Position numbers and translations under genes: made by a program. This document shows positions 34,601 to 48,378 of a stretch of 64,000 nucleotides of DNA, in pieces (positions within the stretch are counted from its first letter, which is position 1; each line of letters opens with the position of its first letter). A model generated the notes under the pieces. The model was not told where the DNA came from. It made no database searches and saw only the letters and a program-made list of their open reading frames with translations. This DNA comes from Cordia subcordata. Its lineage: Eukaryota; Streptophyta; Magnoliopsida; Boraginales; Cordiaceae. Location of the stretch: contig JAPTOF010000004.1 in the NCBI GenBank assembly GCA_028554755.1, positions 1,433,501 to 1,497,500 of the forward strand, written 5' to 3'.

Positions 34601-36540
34601 TTTCCGAACCAAGGACGAACTTATATTACAACTTTTTCTATTTGGTTTTTTTTTTCTTTTTCCTAAAAAGGAAAAAGAAAAAAGAAAAACGAAAATTTCA
34701 TTGGGGGCAGTAACTTTTTCGACGAAGGTGGAATTGAGCCAAACAGCAGAAGAAGTCAAACGCTGTTCCTCAGTTGTTGACCCAATGCAGAAAGGGCCAA
34801 AAAACTCAGTGTGGGCCACACTAGTCATTCAAGGCTTAAAATAATCATTTATTCCCCCCAAGATAAATTCATCTTTTTATATATTTATGTATGTTTGTGT
34901 GTGTGTGTGTGTCTTGATTTCCCGAGAGAGGACAGACAAGAGAAGAAAAGAAAATGTCTTGAGAGGTGGAGGTACGAGGGCAATAAGTTTGCTATGGTGT
35001 GTGTGTGGCACATGCTTAGCCACCTTCGTACGCGACCATCGACAACGTCCACGTTTTAAAAGTCTTTGTTATTAGCGTTGCCTTCATACATGTTTATTTT
35101 ATTCATTGTCTCTCCTTTGTTTTACTTTTCAACGGTTTGATTCATTCTTAAAAAAAAAAAAAGGAAAATGAAAGAAATTTAAATTTTTTGAGACACATAA
35201 TTTAGTATAGAAAGTATAATTATATACAAAATTTATCAAAATGTGCTCTTTTCTAATTGATTTAAGCACCAAAAATAAGTGTATTTCTCTCACAATTTAA
35301 ACATTTCACCACTATATTAACCGTAGGGGTTTCTTCAAGTTTTAATGGCTTTTTCGTGAAACGATTTGCCTCTTTGTCAAAGAAGATAAATTTTGTTGCC
35401 AAATCATGACCTTTTGTGCTTCAATGATATATTAAAATTAGAGATCGACCAGCATATATAAGGTAAGAGAATATCTTTTTTTGATGTTTCATATATATTT
35501 TTAGTGAACAAAACCTTATAGGATATAGGCATTATACACAATTATATTTTTGGCATACGGATCTACCTCTATCCTTTAGTATGAAGGAAAGTAGTAATTT
35601 TCCGTTGTCCCTAATCTTTGTTTTCCTTTGATGACTGGGTGCAAAGCAGTTGTTTTTTGATTAATGAATATACTTGTTCACTTAGCAAAGAACCGAAAGA
35701 ACAAGGAATGTATAGCAAATTGCAATAATCATTTAAAGTTAAACTAAAGATCAGGCATAAAAGATTGGAAAAAGAATTTGACTGAGTACATTGCACAGAC
35801 ACCAAACCACGCAATGAACGAGTAAATGCATCAATCAAACATGCACCTTCCCCATCTAATTGTGAACTCAAATGTACAAACACCCAACTCGATCTCAGCA
35901 TTTGCTGGCATTACTTCATTCTATTTCTTTTTCTCAAAGCATAGTGAAATCAATTAATAAAACAAATCAAGCAATTGTCCCCCATAAATGTTTCAACAGT
36001 AAAAGTTGAGGTTGAACATGTTTCATGATTCGAGTTGGATCTCAGTTGCCTGTCTTGGGTGAGTACCTTTGACTTAACTGGTACTCGATATAGGAGATAT
36101 GCTGCCCTCCCAAGATTTGTTAGTTGGTGATCGTGTTTCGCCGGTTGTTCCGATAGTTAGACCTCGCTAGTCAAAATTATTCTCTCACAAAAAAATTGAA
36201 CAATTCTCGATAATGATTTCACTCGTAACGTAATAACGCAACAATCTCATTACGGAAATAGCTAGAGTCCGCAAGTACGGATAAGCGTTGTGCTGAATTA
36301 AGTAGGCAGCAATTTTTCCCTTTCTTTTGTTTGTTTCGTCAACTTCTTTTTTTCCTCAAAAACATCACGAGCGTTGATCTTTCTCCCCAAAAGAACTAGA
36401 CCAACGGCGGCCAAAAACCCACTCCATTTGATTAGACGGTCCCACTCGATTGATACCCCCCAAAAGAAACTAAAATCCAATCAATTAAAAAAAAAAATTA
36501 AGATCCACGTTTCGAAAATTTGACATTATTTTAAGCCCAG
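31689..36540. other. 4.9-kb stretch without a gene
   Basis: Contains a CT microsatellite at 33215-33233, a TG run at 34897-34911 and many A/T tracts. The longest open frames (33160-33495, 34526-34828, 35611-35901) are composition-driven, lack family similarity and show no exon context. No tRNA arms found. Confidence 0.5.
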
Positions 36541-36615
36541 TGGGCTCCCGGGCCCACTATCGTAGGATCGACCATCTCTAGAGCGTGGACCCTCGATCTA
36601 GGTGGCGCCCAGTAG

Positions 36616-36887
36616 CCGACACGTGTCGGTCGAGGTGAAAAAATGCAACGCGAGCCCAAATAACGACAAAATCCAAATCCCCAACCCAAAATGTGGGGCC
36701 CGTTAAAGTGTTGTGACAAAAGACATGGCGTTGCGCGCTTGCTGCTAAATGACAAAGCACGTGTCGTCCTCAAAATGGCACAGTGTGGAGAGTTTGATGG
36801 AGATTGGGAGGGCAATTTGGTCAATTGAGCATTGGAGGTTTGGCGCAGAGGGAGTTTGAGAAATGGAACCTTTTGTCGCCACGTGCC
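36616..36887. promoter_or_regulatory. GC-rich patch with three ACGTG (G-box/ABRE) elements
   Basis: CCGACACGTGTCGG at 36616-36629 is a perfect 14-bp palindrome combining a G-box/ABRE with CCGAC (DRE core) on both sides. CACGTGTC follows at 36758-36765 and CCACGTGCC at 36879-36887. The patch 36540-36920 is much richer in GC than its flanks. It lies 1.6-1.9 kb upstream of GID1B. bZIP/bHLH binding is inferred from the motif only, and no nearer gene is visible. Confidence 0.5.
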
Positions 36888-38330
36888 TTGGCGTCTGCCG
36901 CACGCAGGAAAAAGAACTGTAGTCTCCGTCTTTTATACATTTTCTTGTTCTCTATTTTATTTTATTTTTATTTTTATTTATTTTATTCTCTTTAGATATC
37001 CATAAAGTACGCCTATGGACAGAGATATTTTGGCTACTTCCAAAACTGTTTAACAACTTAACATCTTCTTACCATATCAATTATTTCACAATATTATGAA
37101 CAAAAATTTTAAAAATATATTCATTGTCTTGATTTTTTACAATATTGTTTATATCATTCTAAATTATCATAAGGGTAAATTTTCTCAATGGTCTCTTATT
37201 TTTATCATAAAATATGAGGGACCAAAATGTTTCATTTTAAAGATAATGAATCAAAAAGTCTTTTATACTAAAGGTTATTGATATAATTTACCCTTAGCAC
37301 AAACAAGACTCAAATTTATTTTTTCTTCTAAATTTTTTGGACTAAATTAAAAATTGACGTACAATTGGAATTTGCAAAAAACTACATTATTTATTTGCAA
37401 TTAGAAAGTGTAAATACTATGTTTTTCACTTATTTTCAATTCAAATTTAAGGCGTATAAGATTCAGAGGTGTATGGCGATACTTTACTACGCCTTGTTAT
37501 CAGCTTAATTGAAAGATTGATACATGTGTTTGTAGAATATAATTAAAAGACTTTAACCTTGGCAAAGTTATTTATAAATCAGCCATTGGTTGAAATAGTT
37601 AAAGATTAATTTCTTGATCTAAATTCCTATGCATACTAGATCTAGTAATACTACCAGATGTAAACAACTCTACTCCTTGACAATTAACAATTTTATTCAT
37701 GCAATATTGCAAATTAGGAAAGAAGAACCCAAGCAAATTCATTTTCTCTAGAAACAATCTTTTTTTCTCTCTCTTTTAATTTTGGTTTTATACGTTATGT
37801 TTATATATATAGAGAGAGAAGAGACAGTGAGTGGGAACAAAATGGAGTGGTGGTTTCGTAGTAGTGGGTGTCTGAATTCGTGGAATTAGCTAAAGAATGT
37901 CCGCTCTGGCATTAGCTTTTACACAACTTTTCACTAGTCAAATAACGCAAAAAAATTTATATAATAAAAAAAACTATTACTATACAACAATAAAATGAGA
38001 CATACATGTAGCAATAAAATAAGATCCCAAAATTGGATTTTCTAATGGTAATATAGTTTATCCATATTTTATATAATTTATAAATGGTGATGGTGGGCCC
38101 CACTAAACAGTTTATTTCGGCCGCCTGCTTTGTCGCCTCTCTCGTCTCCGCCAGCTCTCACACTTTTACCCCCCACGCCACGCCACTCCACCTCACGCCC
38201 ACCCCAACACCACCTCCCCCTCTCCTTATCTTGCACATATCCTCTTCATCTCTCTCTATCTCTCTCTGGGTCTTGATCTTCTGCTATAGTTACAGAAGTG
38301 TCTTTTCTTGGTTCAGAGAGACTTAAAAAC
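36888..38330. other. Upstream region of GID1B, AT-rich
   Basis: No gene. Pyrimidine-rich stretches (38190-38275) lead into the GID1B core promoter. Confidence 0.5.
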
Positions 38331-38339
38331 TATAAAAGG
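38331..38339 (+). promoter_or_regulatory. TATA box of GID1B
   Basis: TATAAAAGG, 158 bp upstream of the ATG at 38497, preceded by a CT-rich tract. It would give a leader of about 130 nt. Confidence 0.65.
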
Positions 38340-38496
38340 GCGTCACACAAATATAGCTTAAAGTTTCAATCTTTGGGTTTAGTTGGAAGAGTTATGTGTA
38401 GTCTAAGGCTCGTTTTTTCGAAGATCAGAAGAGTATTAAAGCCTTAAGTAAAAAGCTACCAACCAACGCGAAGGTTTTGGTTTTTGAATAACAGCC

Positions 38497-40065
38497 ATGG
38501 CTGGCAGTAATGAAGTCAACGCTAATGAATGCAAGGTGTTGCATTTTATTTTAATTTTTACTTCTTTTGGTGTGATTTTTGGGTAATTGCTGTTGATCAT
38601 GAGATTACGTGAGGTTTTGGGTCGTGGGTGTGATTTAATTTGCTTTCTTGGGTACCTTTTCTGTGTTCTTGAGCTTGTTTTTGATAGGAAGTTGAGATTT
38701 TTCAGGCCCCGAGGTGTGAATTCGGGGTTGAATCATTTCGGTGGTGGCTTATAGTTTATCTTTTTGTTGTTCTTTTGTTTGTTTGACTTGTTATTGTACT
38801 GATTTAGCAGCCTGCATAAAATGATTCTGTGTTCGTATGTTGGTGATTTTGTGGGTTGTCTCTTCACTTTTCTATTTCACTTTCTTTTTCTGGTATAAAT
38901 GTTTTGTGTTTCACACAATTGTTTTCCTTTATTGTTGATTTCCTTAACTGGATTGGTATTTTAGATATATGGTTTAATCAGATCAGAGTCTGCATTTTTT
39001 TTAGTATGCTTTTTGCTGTTAGTGATGAATGAGCTTCTGAGTACTTTGTGATGTGTCGTTTTGCAGAGAGTGGTTCCCCTTAATACATGGATCCTCATAT
39101 CCAATTTTAAGCTTTCTTATAATATGCTTCGTCGTCCTGATGGTACATTTAATCGTGAATTAGCCGAATTTCTTGACCGGAAGGTCCCCGCAAACACGAT
39201 TCCAGTGGATGGGGTGTATTCTTTCGATGTGGTTGATCGCGCCACAAGCCTTCTTAACCGCATTTACCAGCCTGCACCGGAGAATGAGGCTCAGTGGGGA
39301 ATGGTAGACCTTGAGAAGCCATTGAGCAGGACCGAAATTGTTCCTGTGATTATTTATTATCATGGTGGAAGCTTTGCTCATTCCTCAGCCAACAGTGCTA
39401 TCTATGATACCTTTTGTCGTCGCCTTGTCAACATCTGCAAGGCTGTTGTTGTATCTGTAAATTACCGGCGAGCACCAGAACATCGGTACCCTTGTGCTTA
39501 TGATGATGGTTGGGCTGCTCTTAAGTGGGTTCACTCGAGATGTTGGCTCCAGAGCGGGAAGGATTGTAAAGTTTATGTATACTTGGCAGGTGATAGCTCT
39601 GGTGGCAATATTGCCCACCATGTTGCAGTAAGGGCTGCCGAGTCTGGTATCGAAGTACTGGGAAATATTCTTCTTCATCCTATGTTTGGCGGACAAGAGC
39701 GATTGGAATCAGAGAAGAGATTGGATGGGAAGTACTTTGTAACAGTTCAGGACAGGGATTGGTACTGGAGAGCATATCTACCGGAAGGAGAAGATAGAGA
39801 TCATCCGGCATGTAATATATTCGGTCCCAGGGCTAGAAGCATTGAGGGATTACCGTTCCCCAAATGCCTTGTCGTGGTGGCTGGTTTGGACCTTGTCCAG
39901 GACTGGCAGTTGTCTTATGCCGAAGGCCTTAAAAGATCTGGCCACGAAGTGAAAGTCCTGTATCTCAAGGAGGCAACAATCGGTTTCTACTTCCTTCCAA
40001 ATAATAACCATTTCCGATGTCTGATGGACGAGATAAAGAATTTCATTCATCCTCACTGTCTATAG
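38497..40065 (+). CDS. GID1B: Gibberellin receptor GID1, B-type
   Basis: Exon 1 is 38497-38535 (MAGSNEVNANECK) and exon 2 is 39067-40065, with a 531-bp GT-AG intron, giving 345 residues, the normal GID1 length. The fold is the hormone-sensitive-lipase/carboxylesterase type: oxyanion HGG at 112-114, GDSSGGN with Ser190, Asp288 in AGLDLVQDW. At the catalytic His place stands Ile318 in KEATIGFYFLPN; loss of that His is what turns the enzyme fold into a receptor. The N-terminal lid (residues 1-45, VPLNTWILISNFKL) closes over bound gibberellin and then recruits DELLA proteins for SCF-SLY1 ubiquitination in the nucleus (family knowledge). The first intron after codon 13 is a conserved GID1 feature. 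MAGxNEVNxNECK and the GFYFLPNN block fit the B class better than A/C. Confidence 0.97.
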
Positions 40066-43000
40066 ATAACTGCAACTACAAGCAGCCATACCTAACCAGA
40101 AGCTTTAACATTTTCACTTGGGTTCTTTTTTTCCACCCCTTCTAGCAATAGCAGCCTTTGTGTGTAGTTTTATGATTGTGTAGAATTACTTCTTACTCTT
40201 CTTGTCGACTTGTCTACTATGGCGATGATAGATCAAGTCTTGGAGGCTGGTTATTCATCATCTGAAGATCATAGCCTCAGTCTTATTGATGTAATAGGTG
40301 CTCTACCGGGAAGCCGGTTACTGTGGTACCACCGAGTTGGTGTTTGATGTGTTTTGTTGCAAGTACTTGATTTCAACTTACCTCCTCAAACCTCTGCCCG
40401 CAAAGGAACGGCATGGCTACGTGGAGGTAATATTGGTGGTTAATCGGTTCGTTTTGGAGTCGAGCTACTTCCTTGGAGCTAATCTCAGATCATGACCCGG
40501 CGAGTTCATGGCTGATGTGTATTTGTGCGTTATACTTTGTGCTCTAAAGATATATAAAATTTTGCTTCTTTCATTATCCCATGGATCCTCTTCAGGGGAG
40601 GAACCTTCCTTTCTTCTTGTTAATTAGTTGGGTTGATTGTGTTGTAAATTTCCCCAGTGCGTTTCTCTGGGCTGTCTCTCGTATCATAGTTTGAGTATGC
40701 TAGCCTAATAGATAGCTATGCATTTTCTTTCCTCTTTTCTTTTTCTGGTAACAACGAAAATCTAGTTGTCGGAGCCTAACCACCTAAACAATTGGCGGAA
40801 TTCGACCACTGTCTAACAAACCTTAGATAAATAGCAAGTTTTTATACTAAACACCATTTTCTTCATCTGACGAGACAAGGGTAGACTAAAAAAGATACTT
40901 TTCCGGTTGTGCTAGGGATTTAGTTAAAACTAATGAGATATTTCAAAGTACCACGAGGCATTACGGCTTTCACAACTCACAAAGTGAATTAATTTGATGA
41001 ACAGAAAAATATAAATGTTTCAATATTTTCACGCTATTTACCTGTACCCTCATAGTGGATCAATTTCCCGAATTAACAACTATGGAGCCGACACAAAAAA
41101 TTCTTGCCACCTTTTCATGAAAGAAAGGAACACACACTAATAGTAGTAGTAGTAGGAGTTTTTTTATTGCTCAACTGCTGAAAATGTGATGCATTGTACG
41201 TGTTCCATATGATGGAGTGGACCATTCAAAATCCCCGTTTTACGTAAAAGCCAGAAAACCAAAAACACCGTCCACTAAAAACACGTAGACATGCATTTTG
41301 TGTGTGCGTGTGAGTGTGTGTCCATCTCATGGATCTCAAGCCATATTTGACATTTTATTTGATCAAGTCTTGTCAGCTCTTGACTGCTTCTTCTACTTGT
41401 GTTGTTTTTTTCTTTTTTCTTTTTCTTTTTTTCAAGTTTGGGATAATGGCACACACAACAGTGACTGGTCCGTTTGTTTTCATTGGGGAGACTCATCTAT
41501 TTGTTGGGAATTTTGGAAGTACTCCAGGGGACCACTTCTTTTGTTTTTATTGTTTTCGGGAACAAAATTATTCTGAATTTACTCTAAAGTCATAAATATA
41601 ATAACAAAATGACAGGATTTTAATAAATAATTTGTTGGTTAAGATGGTAAGCATTCTTATTTCCACAAAGAGAATAGAAGTTCGAATCATCGGAGGTGGC
41701 AGCGACCTTACCCTCGTAGGGAAAAGAATGGAAGTTCGAATATCAAGAAACACATGTAGAAGGGATTTCTTGAAAGGCTTTTCTTTTACTGCCTTTGACC
41801 CAATAAAAATTAGTATCAAAATCAACTTGACCTAAAGGACCCTAATTCAAAGAAAAAAAGAAAACACAAAATATTTCCAAGAGAGTATTTAAAGTCAATA
41901 AAAAATTAAATAACATTTATAATAAAAATATAAATTTAATCATAATAAATTATTATCCAACTCGATAACAACGTCTTCAAGGGACCACTCTGGAAAGCCA
42001 GGCACTGCTTCCAAGGTTTTGGCTGTTGGTGGATGGCTTTACGAGTGTTTTATTGGGCACTAAATGGCGAAAAAACAGCTAAGGCTTTTGACAAAGACAT
42101 TAAAATCATGTTTAAAATTGACTTTATGTCCTTTTGCTTAGAATATATGCTTTTTTTTTTTTAATCTTCGCATCTGTCTGTCACGAATGCAGACACTGTT
42201 CTAGTTTGTTGCATTGTTTAGTCTATGTTTTTTTTAAAAAAAATATTATAATCTGGCTTATTAATGTCGTGTTGTGGGTTGTCATTTATTAGTTAGTTAG
42301 TTTAACATCTGAACGGCAAGTCATTATTGTCAAATGCGATTTGTTTAATCATGATTATTGACAAAAAATTAATTTGTTTTGTCAGCAATCTCATATTAGA
42401 CATTAATGTTTTTATCTTTAGGCTTAATTTTGTAGTGGCTTGTGTGTTCACATCCTCATTCAACTTATAATACGAATCCTGTTTTGGATTATTCTAAATG
42501 CTTGTGCTGGCACCATCTCCTTGTCTCTTTGGCTTAAGAGAAAAACAACTTTAGTTCATATTGGGTACCACCTACTCCAACATAGTTACATGGCTAGTCA
42601 CATTATAATTTTATAATGAGTATTTAATAGCGTTAAGTTATTCATATGATAATGGATAACTTTTTAGATTGTATTTTTAGTTTTTGTACTCAATCATTGT
42701 TTTAAACACCGAAATTTTCAATTAACGAGAAACTATTTTCACTACTCAATTATCTCTAATTTCTTTTTATGGTATTAGACATAGGGAAAAAACCGACACC
42801 ATTAAATTCCTCATAAAACTAAAACACTGCCCAACGTTTGCTTGCATAATAGCAAGAGGGATTAAATGAAACAAAATTGAATAGGTTGAAGGCTTGTGAA
42901 AACATTTATTTCTTTTATATTTTAGGACTTAATTGCTTCTGTTATTTCTAAAACTTAGGAGATTTGAAAATTTAAATGAGAGAACAGTATATATGGATGG

Positions 43001-44417
43001 TGTGAATATCATTTTTTGCTGTGGTGAGACCAACAAATGGTTTGCCCCTTCTAATACCCGTGAATCTACAAGTATAAGCAAAGGCTTAAGGTTCAGAGTC
43101 TTAGAATAATAGTGACTGAAGATGCCTAAGATAGTGAAAGATGGCATAATTTATCATTATTAATCTTTTTTAGTTTAACATAACATTATATGTTATGGTA
43201 AAATCTAAATTAATTCTCCTTGCAAAAGAAAAATTCTAAATTAGTTGCGAATGCAATGCATTCAGTTCTGTCTATCTTGCATGTCTCTCTTGTGTTGGTG
43301 TAATTAGCAACATAGCGCTTTAGGGAATATTTACAGAAATGAAACGCTTCCCTATGCTCTTACGGTATCCATTGCAGACTATTTCATTTGTCGTACAATA
43401 TTATTCGAATTTAAACCGTACAAATACGGCTTATTTATTTATTTTTTTCTTTTTTACCTATTATTCTTTTTTTTTTTTTTTTTCCCCTTGGGCTGGGGTG
43501 GCGAAGTACAAATAAAGCTCGACAAACGAAAAGCATGCGGAGACTTCATCGACAAGCACGTTGTGTAAATGGGGTTTTTTCTCAGAAGACCTTTCCTTTG
43601 TAGTTAGTAGCAACTGCTTGAAATGTACCAAAATATAAAACAAAGTGTCTGCTGTTGTGTGAGATTCTTTTCTGGTTTAAGGTTGTCTGTTTGTGTTGCC
43701 TTGTGATGTGAGGTGAGATATCTTCCCATTCTACCAAAAATAATAATAATAATAATAAGAAAAAAGAAAAAAGAAGAAGAGATCTTCCCATTCAACAATA
43801 CAAAGCATGTTTTTAGTTGTGTACTTAATTTAAGTCATTCTTTCTGACATTAGAATTAAAATCCCCTCACAGTTTGCGCGTTTTATTAAAGTTGCGCGTT
43901 AACTCATATAATCAGGGATTAGGTGTTAGTCTCCTACTGGTATGGATTTAACATGATTTTGGACACGCGGGCAATTGACTTAATTTGACCCTGTTGACAG
44001 ACAGTGCTTGGGCTGTTGTGTACAGTTTGGTCTAATGTTTGGGCTGCTTGTATTTCCGTTAGCCCAATAGTTTGCCCACCTCCCCGATCCTATACCGAAT
44101 GTAATCTGTTTACAAGAGTTGGTGAAAAGAACTTGGACTTTCAAGTTCTATTGAAGTTTGAGTTTTTATGCTAATAGTAATTATAGCCTCTCTTTCCTTG
44201 GCCCAGCTGAAAAGCCCACTCAAACGTCTCGCTCTGCCCGCTGTGTTCGACCCTTTCTTCAACCAATGTGTAGTCATTATCAATGTATTTCTTTTCTTTG
44301 ACCCAAATAAGAAGTTTCCCTCATTCGGTGAACATAGAAGTACAACTTTCTTAGTCCGAGAAAAAGAAATGAAAAGAATGACAATTTCTTCTCCTCGCCT
44401 TTATTATTTTAAAATTT
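40066..44417. other. 3' flank of GID1B and 4 kb without a gene
   Basis: The first 200-500 bp should hold the GID1B 3' UTR. The rest is AT-rich with poly(T) tracts and TG runs (41298-41320). Apart from the weak SINE candidate at 41635, no gene or RNA is supported. Confidence 0.5.
41635..41860 (+). mobile_element. Weak SINE candidate
   Basis: A-box-like TGGTTAAGATGG (41635-41646) and B-box-like GTTCGAATC (41680-41688) stand at tRNA spacing, with an A-rich end near 41855. No target duplication was found. Confidence 0.3.
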
Positions 44418-44619
44418 TATGACAAGAAGTTTATTTTAAGTAGAATTATGTCGGACCTATTTATAAATCTAGTAGTGCAACGGTATGTCTCAACATTTAC
44501 AGTTTGCAGTGGTATAATTATGACAAAAAATTCATCTTAAGTGGAATTATATTAGACCTATTTATAAATCTCGTAGTGCAACGGTATTCTTTAATATTTA
44601 CGGTTTGTATTTGCAGAAC
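44418..44619. repeat. 101-bp tandem duplication
   Basis: TATGACAA...CCTATTTATAAATCT...GTAGTGCAACGGTAT occurs at 44418-44518 and 44519-44619 with about ten differences. Confidence 0.9.
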
Positions 44620-45394
44620 TATCTTGAGTAAAAATTCATTTGACTAGGCTTTAAACTCCAAAGTAGGCTTGTTAAATTTTGTGCATGCATACACTGAAGA
44701 ATTGATAGGGAACAAATTAAATGTGCTCCAATATATATCAGAAAAGCTTTTCGGGAACATAAGGTTTCGCCCTCCAAGAACCTAAATTGATAATGATGGT
44801 TCTTTCAACGTAAATTTATAGAAGATCAGACTCCTAGATCTCGAGATTTATCTTGAAACTTCGAATATAACTACAGCTAAAAATCTTCGCAATAATATGC
44901 TTTGGATTATGAAAGAACATGATCACTACATCTAAAGCAACGTAACTTTCTTAAACCCCCAAGAAAAGGTGACCTAGCATGTTCTTTAAGGAACTCGTAA
45001 ATGCACAAGCACAACGAGTATTAATCAATACATATAATCACGGCACGGATAATTCACAGTCGTTAAATTTTTCCTACAAATTTATGTGCACAATTGATAA
45101 GGCGAATATCAGATAACTTGATCTGCTGATGTTTGCCTTGGGCTACTGAGCTATTCACCCTGCTCGGCTCACAAGATGGATGAACGTTTGCGGTGCTTGG
45201 GAATGGGACAATAGTTTGCTACCAGTCAAACGGACTTCAATAGTCCAGTTAGTAATGTGTATGTAGTAAACATTACTGAGTGGGTGCTGTTGTTGGTTGT
45301 TGTCGTTTCTTTTGTTAATTGTAAATCTTTTTGTGATTAATACAAGTACTTGCTAACTTAGCAAAAAGAAAGTGATATGTTTTAAAACTGATAA

Positions 45395-45935
45395 CTAAGT
45401 GATGGGAGCGATAGAGTTGAGCTACCCTAGACTTTGGCCTGGTCATCTGTTTATAATACTTGCTCGAGTAAACTGCCTTCCCAATGTACCCACGATCCTC
45501 ACGAGATTTGCCCCTTATTTTGTTAAGCTTGACCCCAGTTCGCACTTATCTCCGGTCATTTCCGACATCCCGTGCAACTCGGGGTGGTTTGATTGATTCT
45601 TCCGGTTGGACTCGGTTTCCTTTATGCGGTTTGGATCGTACCCATATCAATAACATATCTGAGATTGGTTCTGTGCTGGTATTAGTCAATTCGTGATTTA
45701 AGGCATCAGAAAGCGTAGCCCCACATTGTGAAAACAAGAATACAACATGTTGGCTACGGTTCAGGAAGGCCAAGGCCAAGGCCAAACAGCAGACATTACT
45801 CGGGACACATTCATTTCTTTTGCCCGTCTAGGGACTTCACGAACAACTCCCGGAATGATCAATTCATTGCATACTTCATTTTTCCGGACAACCCCCAGGC
45901 AAGCACGTGGACAGAGATTAAAGAAAGTTAAAGCA
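45395..45935. other. GC-richer unassigned block with overlapping open frames
   Basis: About 540 bp clearly richer in GC than either side, with open frames on both strands (for example 45484-45696 plus, 45785-45546 minus) and a short direct repeat CAAGGCCAAGGCCAA at 45769-45784. None of the translations resembles a family I know. It could be old organelle or LTR-derived DNA. Confidence 0.35.
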
Positions 45936-46547
45936 AGATCATTAAATATAGGGAGGAAGTGCGTGTCATTTTCTTGAAATGATGATATAATTACTCAACT
46001 TTTATACTCAATGATCTAAATTATTCGTTTCGATTACATTTGAATTTAGACAAAATTTTAAGCTCACTAGGAATTCACTTAAGTATGGGAATTGAGAAAA
46101 TGACTTGTGTGCAAAAATTTCATTTTCTGCTTAGTAATGTTATAATATTATCTCAAATTTCCACGCCAACTTAAATTTTTACCCAAATTATATCACGACA
46201 AATAATTTACTGCTGTTGAAGACAGTAATCTTAATTACAGGATAAATTGTCACTGTTCTGTTAGTGGATTACAATTATTACCTCAGTAATGTGTAGATAT
46301 ATAATAAATTATGAGTAAGCTTTAAATATCTTAAACGGGTACAAGATTTTTCTTTTGCAGAGTATCTCAGAACAGAAGCCATGATATGCTTCAGCCTTCA
46401 GATCTTGTTGTCCAGAGGTTCGTAGGTTAGAGGAAAACATTTGTTCTCTGTAGCACAACACAAGAAAAGTGCTCATTTATTTTCTTTCATGCAAATGAAA
46501 TTCGCGTTCGGGAAATTCAGGATCAGGTAAGTCATACGTAGCATTGA

Positions 46548-46604
46548 TACTCGATGACAAATTATACTACTCGATGACAAATTATACTACTCGATGACAA
46601 ATTA
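46548..46604. repeat. 20-bp minisatellite, nearly three units
   Basis: TACTCGATGACAAATTATAC in head-to-tail copies with identical sequence until the last unit decays. Confidence 0.93.
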
Positions 46605-48378
46605 ATAACATTATCGTAAACAACAATAGTCTGTAAGCTTTTTTAAGGAAATTGACATGACTACATGTGGCTTAAAGATAAAATTGCTAGTCTTGTGTAA
46701 ACAATTATATGAAAAAAGTTTCAGCAACAAGGTCATTCAACAAGACGCTGACAAAATGAGGAGAAAGACACCAAGAAGAAAAATTAAAAAAAACGAAAAA
46801 GAAAATAAAGAAATAAAACAATGTTAAGCTCCAACTAAGCCCAAACGTGACTCTTAAATCTTAATAGCCTTTTTTGACTGCCCAGGAATTCTTTGTTGGG
46901 AGATGTTTAGTCATCAAAGTAAAAGGAGACTTGGTCAGCTAATAGAATTGAACAAGTCACTTGGGCCAACTTTTGGGACTTTATCTACCTACATAATGAT
47001 GAATTAATGATAAGCTTATAATGGAATAGCTTATACCGTTCACATATATTTAATGTCTTTCACGTGAAGTTATATATTATAAGAACATCTAAATCAACTT
47101 CTAGTGGGATGTAAAGTTTCAAAACTAGAGAGTACAATCCATAACTTAAAACTAACTTAGCTCAAGTAAGGGATTCATTTTATTGTTTTATTCTATCTCA
47201 TAAATCGTTCTACAATTTTAAGAACTTCTTTACATAGAGCATTGTCTACCTTAAACTTTTACTATGCACAAGCTGAAGAAGAAGTGACAATTTTGGGGGG
47301 TCTATCAAGTTGTCGTTAAACGAGAAACATATAATTACTGCCTTTTACTATGGTGTAAGCACTTCAATACAAAAACTTTACATAATTTACTCTGATTAAA
47401 TTTCTTTCGTAACATTAGATATCCAAGTTAAACTCTGACCCTTCAAACAAAAAGTAGGAAAGGAAAAGAAACCACATGATTTGGAGGAAAAAGAAACTCA
47501 AGAAAAGTGTGAGAACACATCTTTTTGTACCAAGTACATGATGAATGACGATAATACAAATCCATCTATTATCTCTCATAGTCGTGTAGCTAGCTAGCTG
47601 TGACCGACAATGCTCAACGGATTATTGTCCTCCACAACCATGCAAAAATCATAACCCACTGAAACCATAAAGCTGCGCGACCTGAGCCCCCACTACAAAC
47701 CACAACATCACCAAAACTTGAGCGTAAAATATATAAAATTTTATGCAACTTTAATAAAATACAAAAAGATAAAATACGATTTACTAGAAAACATCTTCAA
47801 TAACGTAGCAGCAAATACTATGTGACCCAGTATGGCCAGTTGATTAGTATGAACCGTGCCTCATATGTAAATGGCTAATATAATCTACAATTAAGTGCAC
47901 ACGAGTTAGAGAAATAATATATGACCAAAAAAAAAAGAGAAAAGAAAGAGAAAGAAGTTAGACAAATGATAGAGAAATGCTTAAGACATCAACATATCTA
48001 GCCAAATAAACTATATAGCAACAAGATTAATAGCAAAATTACACTTGCAGACTGGCCATCTGTTCTCTAGTGACAAGCGGCAACAAGAAAGATCGCACTA
48101 TGTTATGAAAAAATTCAAATCTTGATACTTCAACCCAAAATGAAATGAATGATCATTGAGAACATCAAACATTGAGTTCAATTCATCTCCATTTTATCCG
48201 ACTATCCACAGATTGATATCGACATTATTGATAATCCCAGATGATCAACAAAAAAGAATAAATCAATGAATATTAAGTTTTCCAACAAAAATATATCTAA
48301 ACCACCAAAAAACCTATAACGTTTCTTTATATTTTTTGCATTATATAAATCTTGTAGTGTATCGACGCAAAATTAATT
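46605..48378. other. No gene seen; 3' flank of the LRR gene
   Basis: AT-rich. The last 100-200 bp (48200-48378) probably include the 3' UTR of the LRR gene read from the other side. Confidence 0.45.

Noticed and set aside
35611..35901. 96-codon ORF on the minus strand
   Set aside because: No recognisable family, no splice or promoter context, in AT-rich DNA where such frames occur by chance.
36531..36824. Open frames in the GC-rich patch upstream of GID1B
   Set aside because: Explained by base composition; no protein similarity and overlapping frames on both strands.
38084..38326. 80-codon ORF before GID1B
   Set aside because: Overlaps the CT-rich tract just upstream of the GID1B TATA box; Pro/Ser/Thr low complexity.
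46548..46604. Short evenly spaced repeats that might suggest a CRISPR array
   Set aside because: Head-to-tail 20-bp copies without spacers in a plant nuclear genome; a plain minisatellite.
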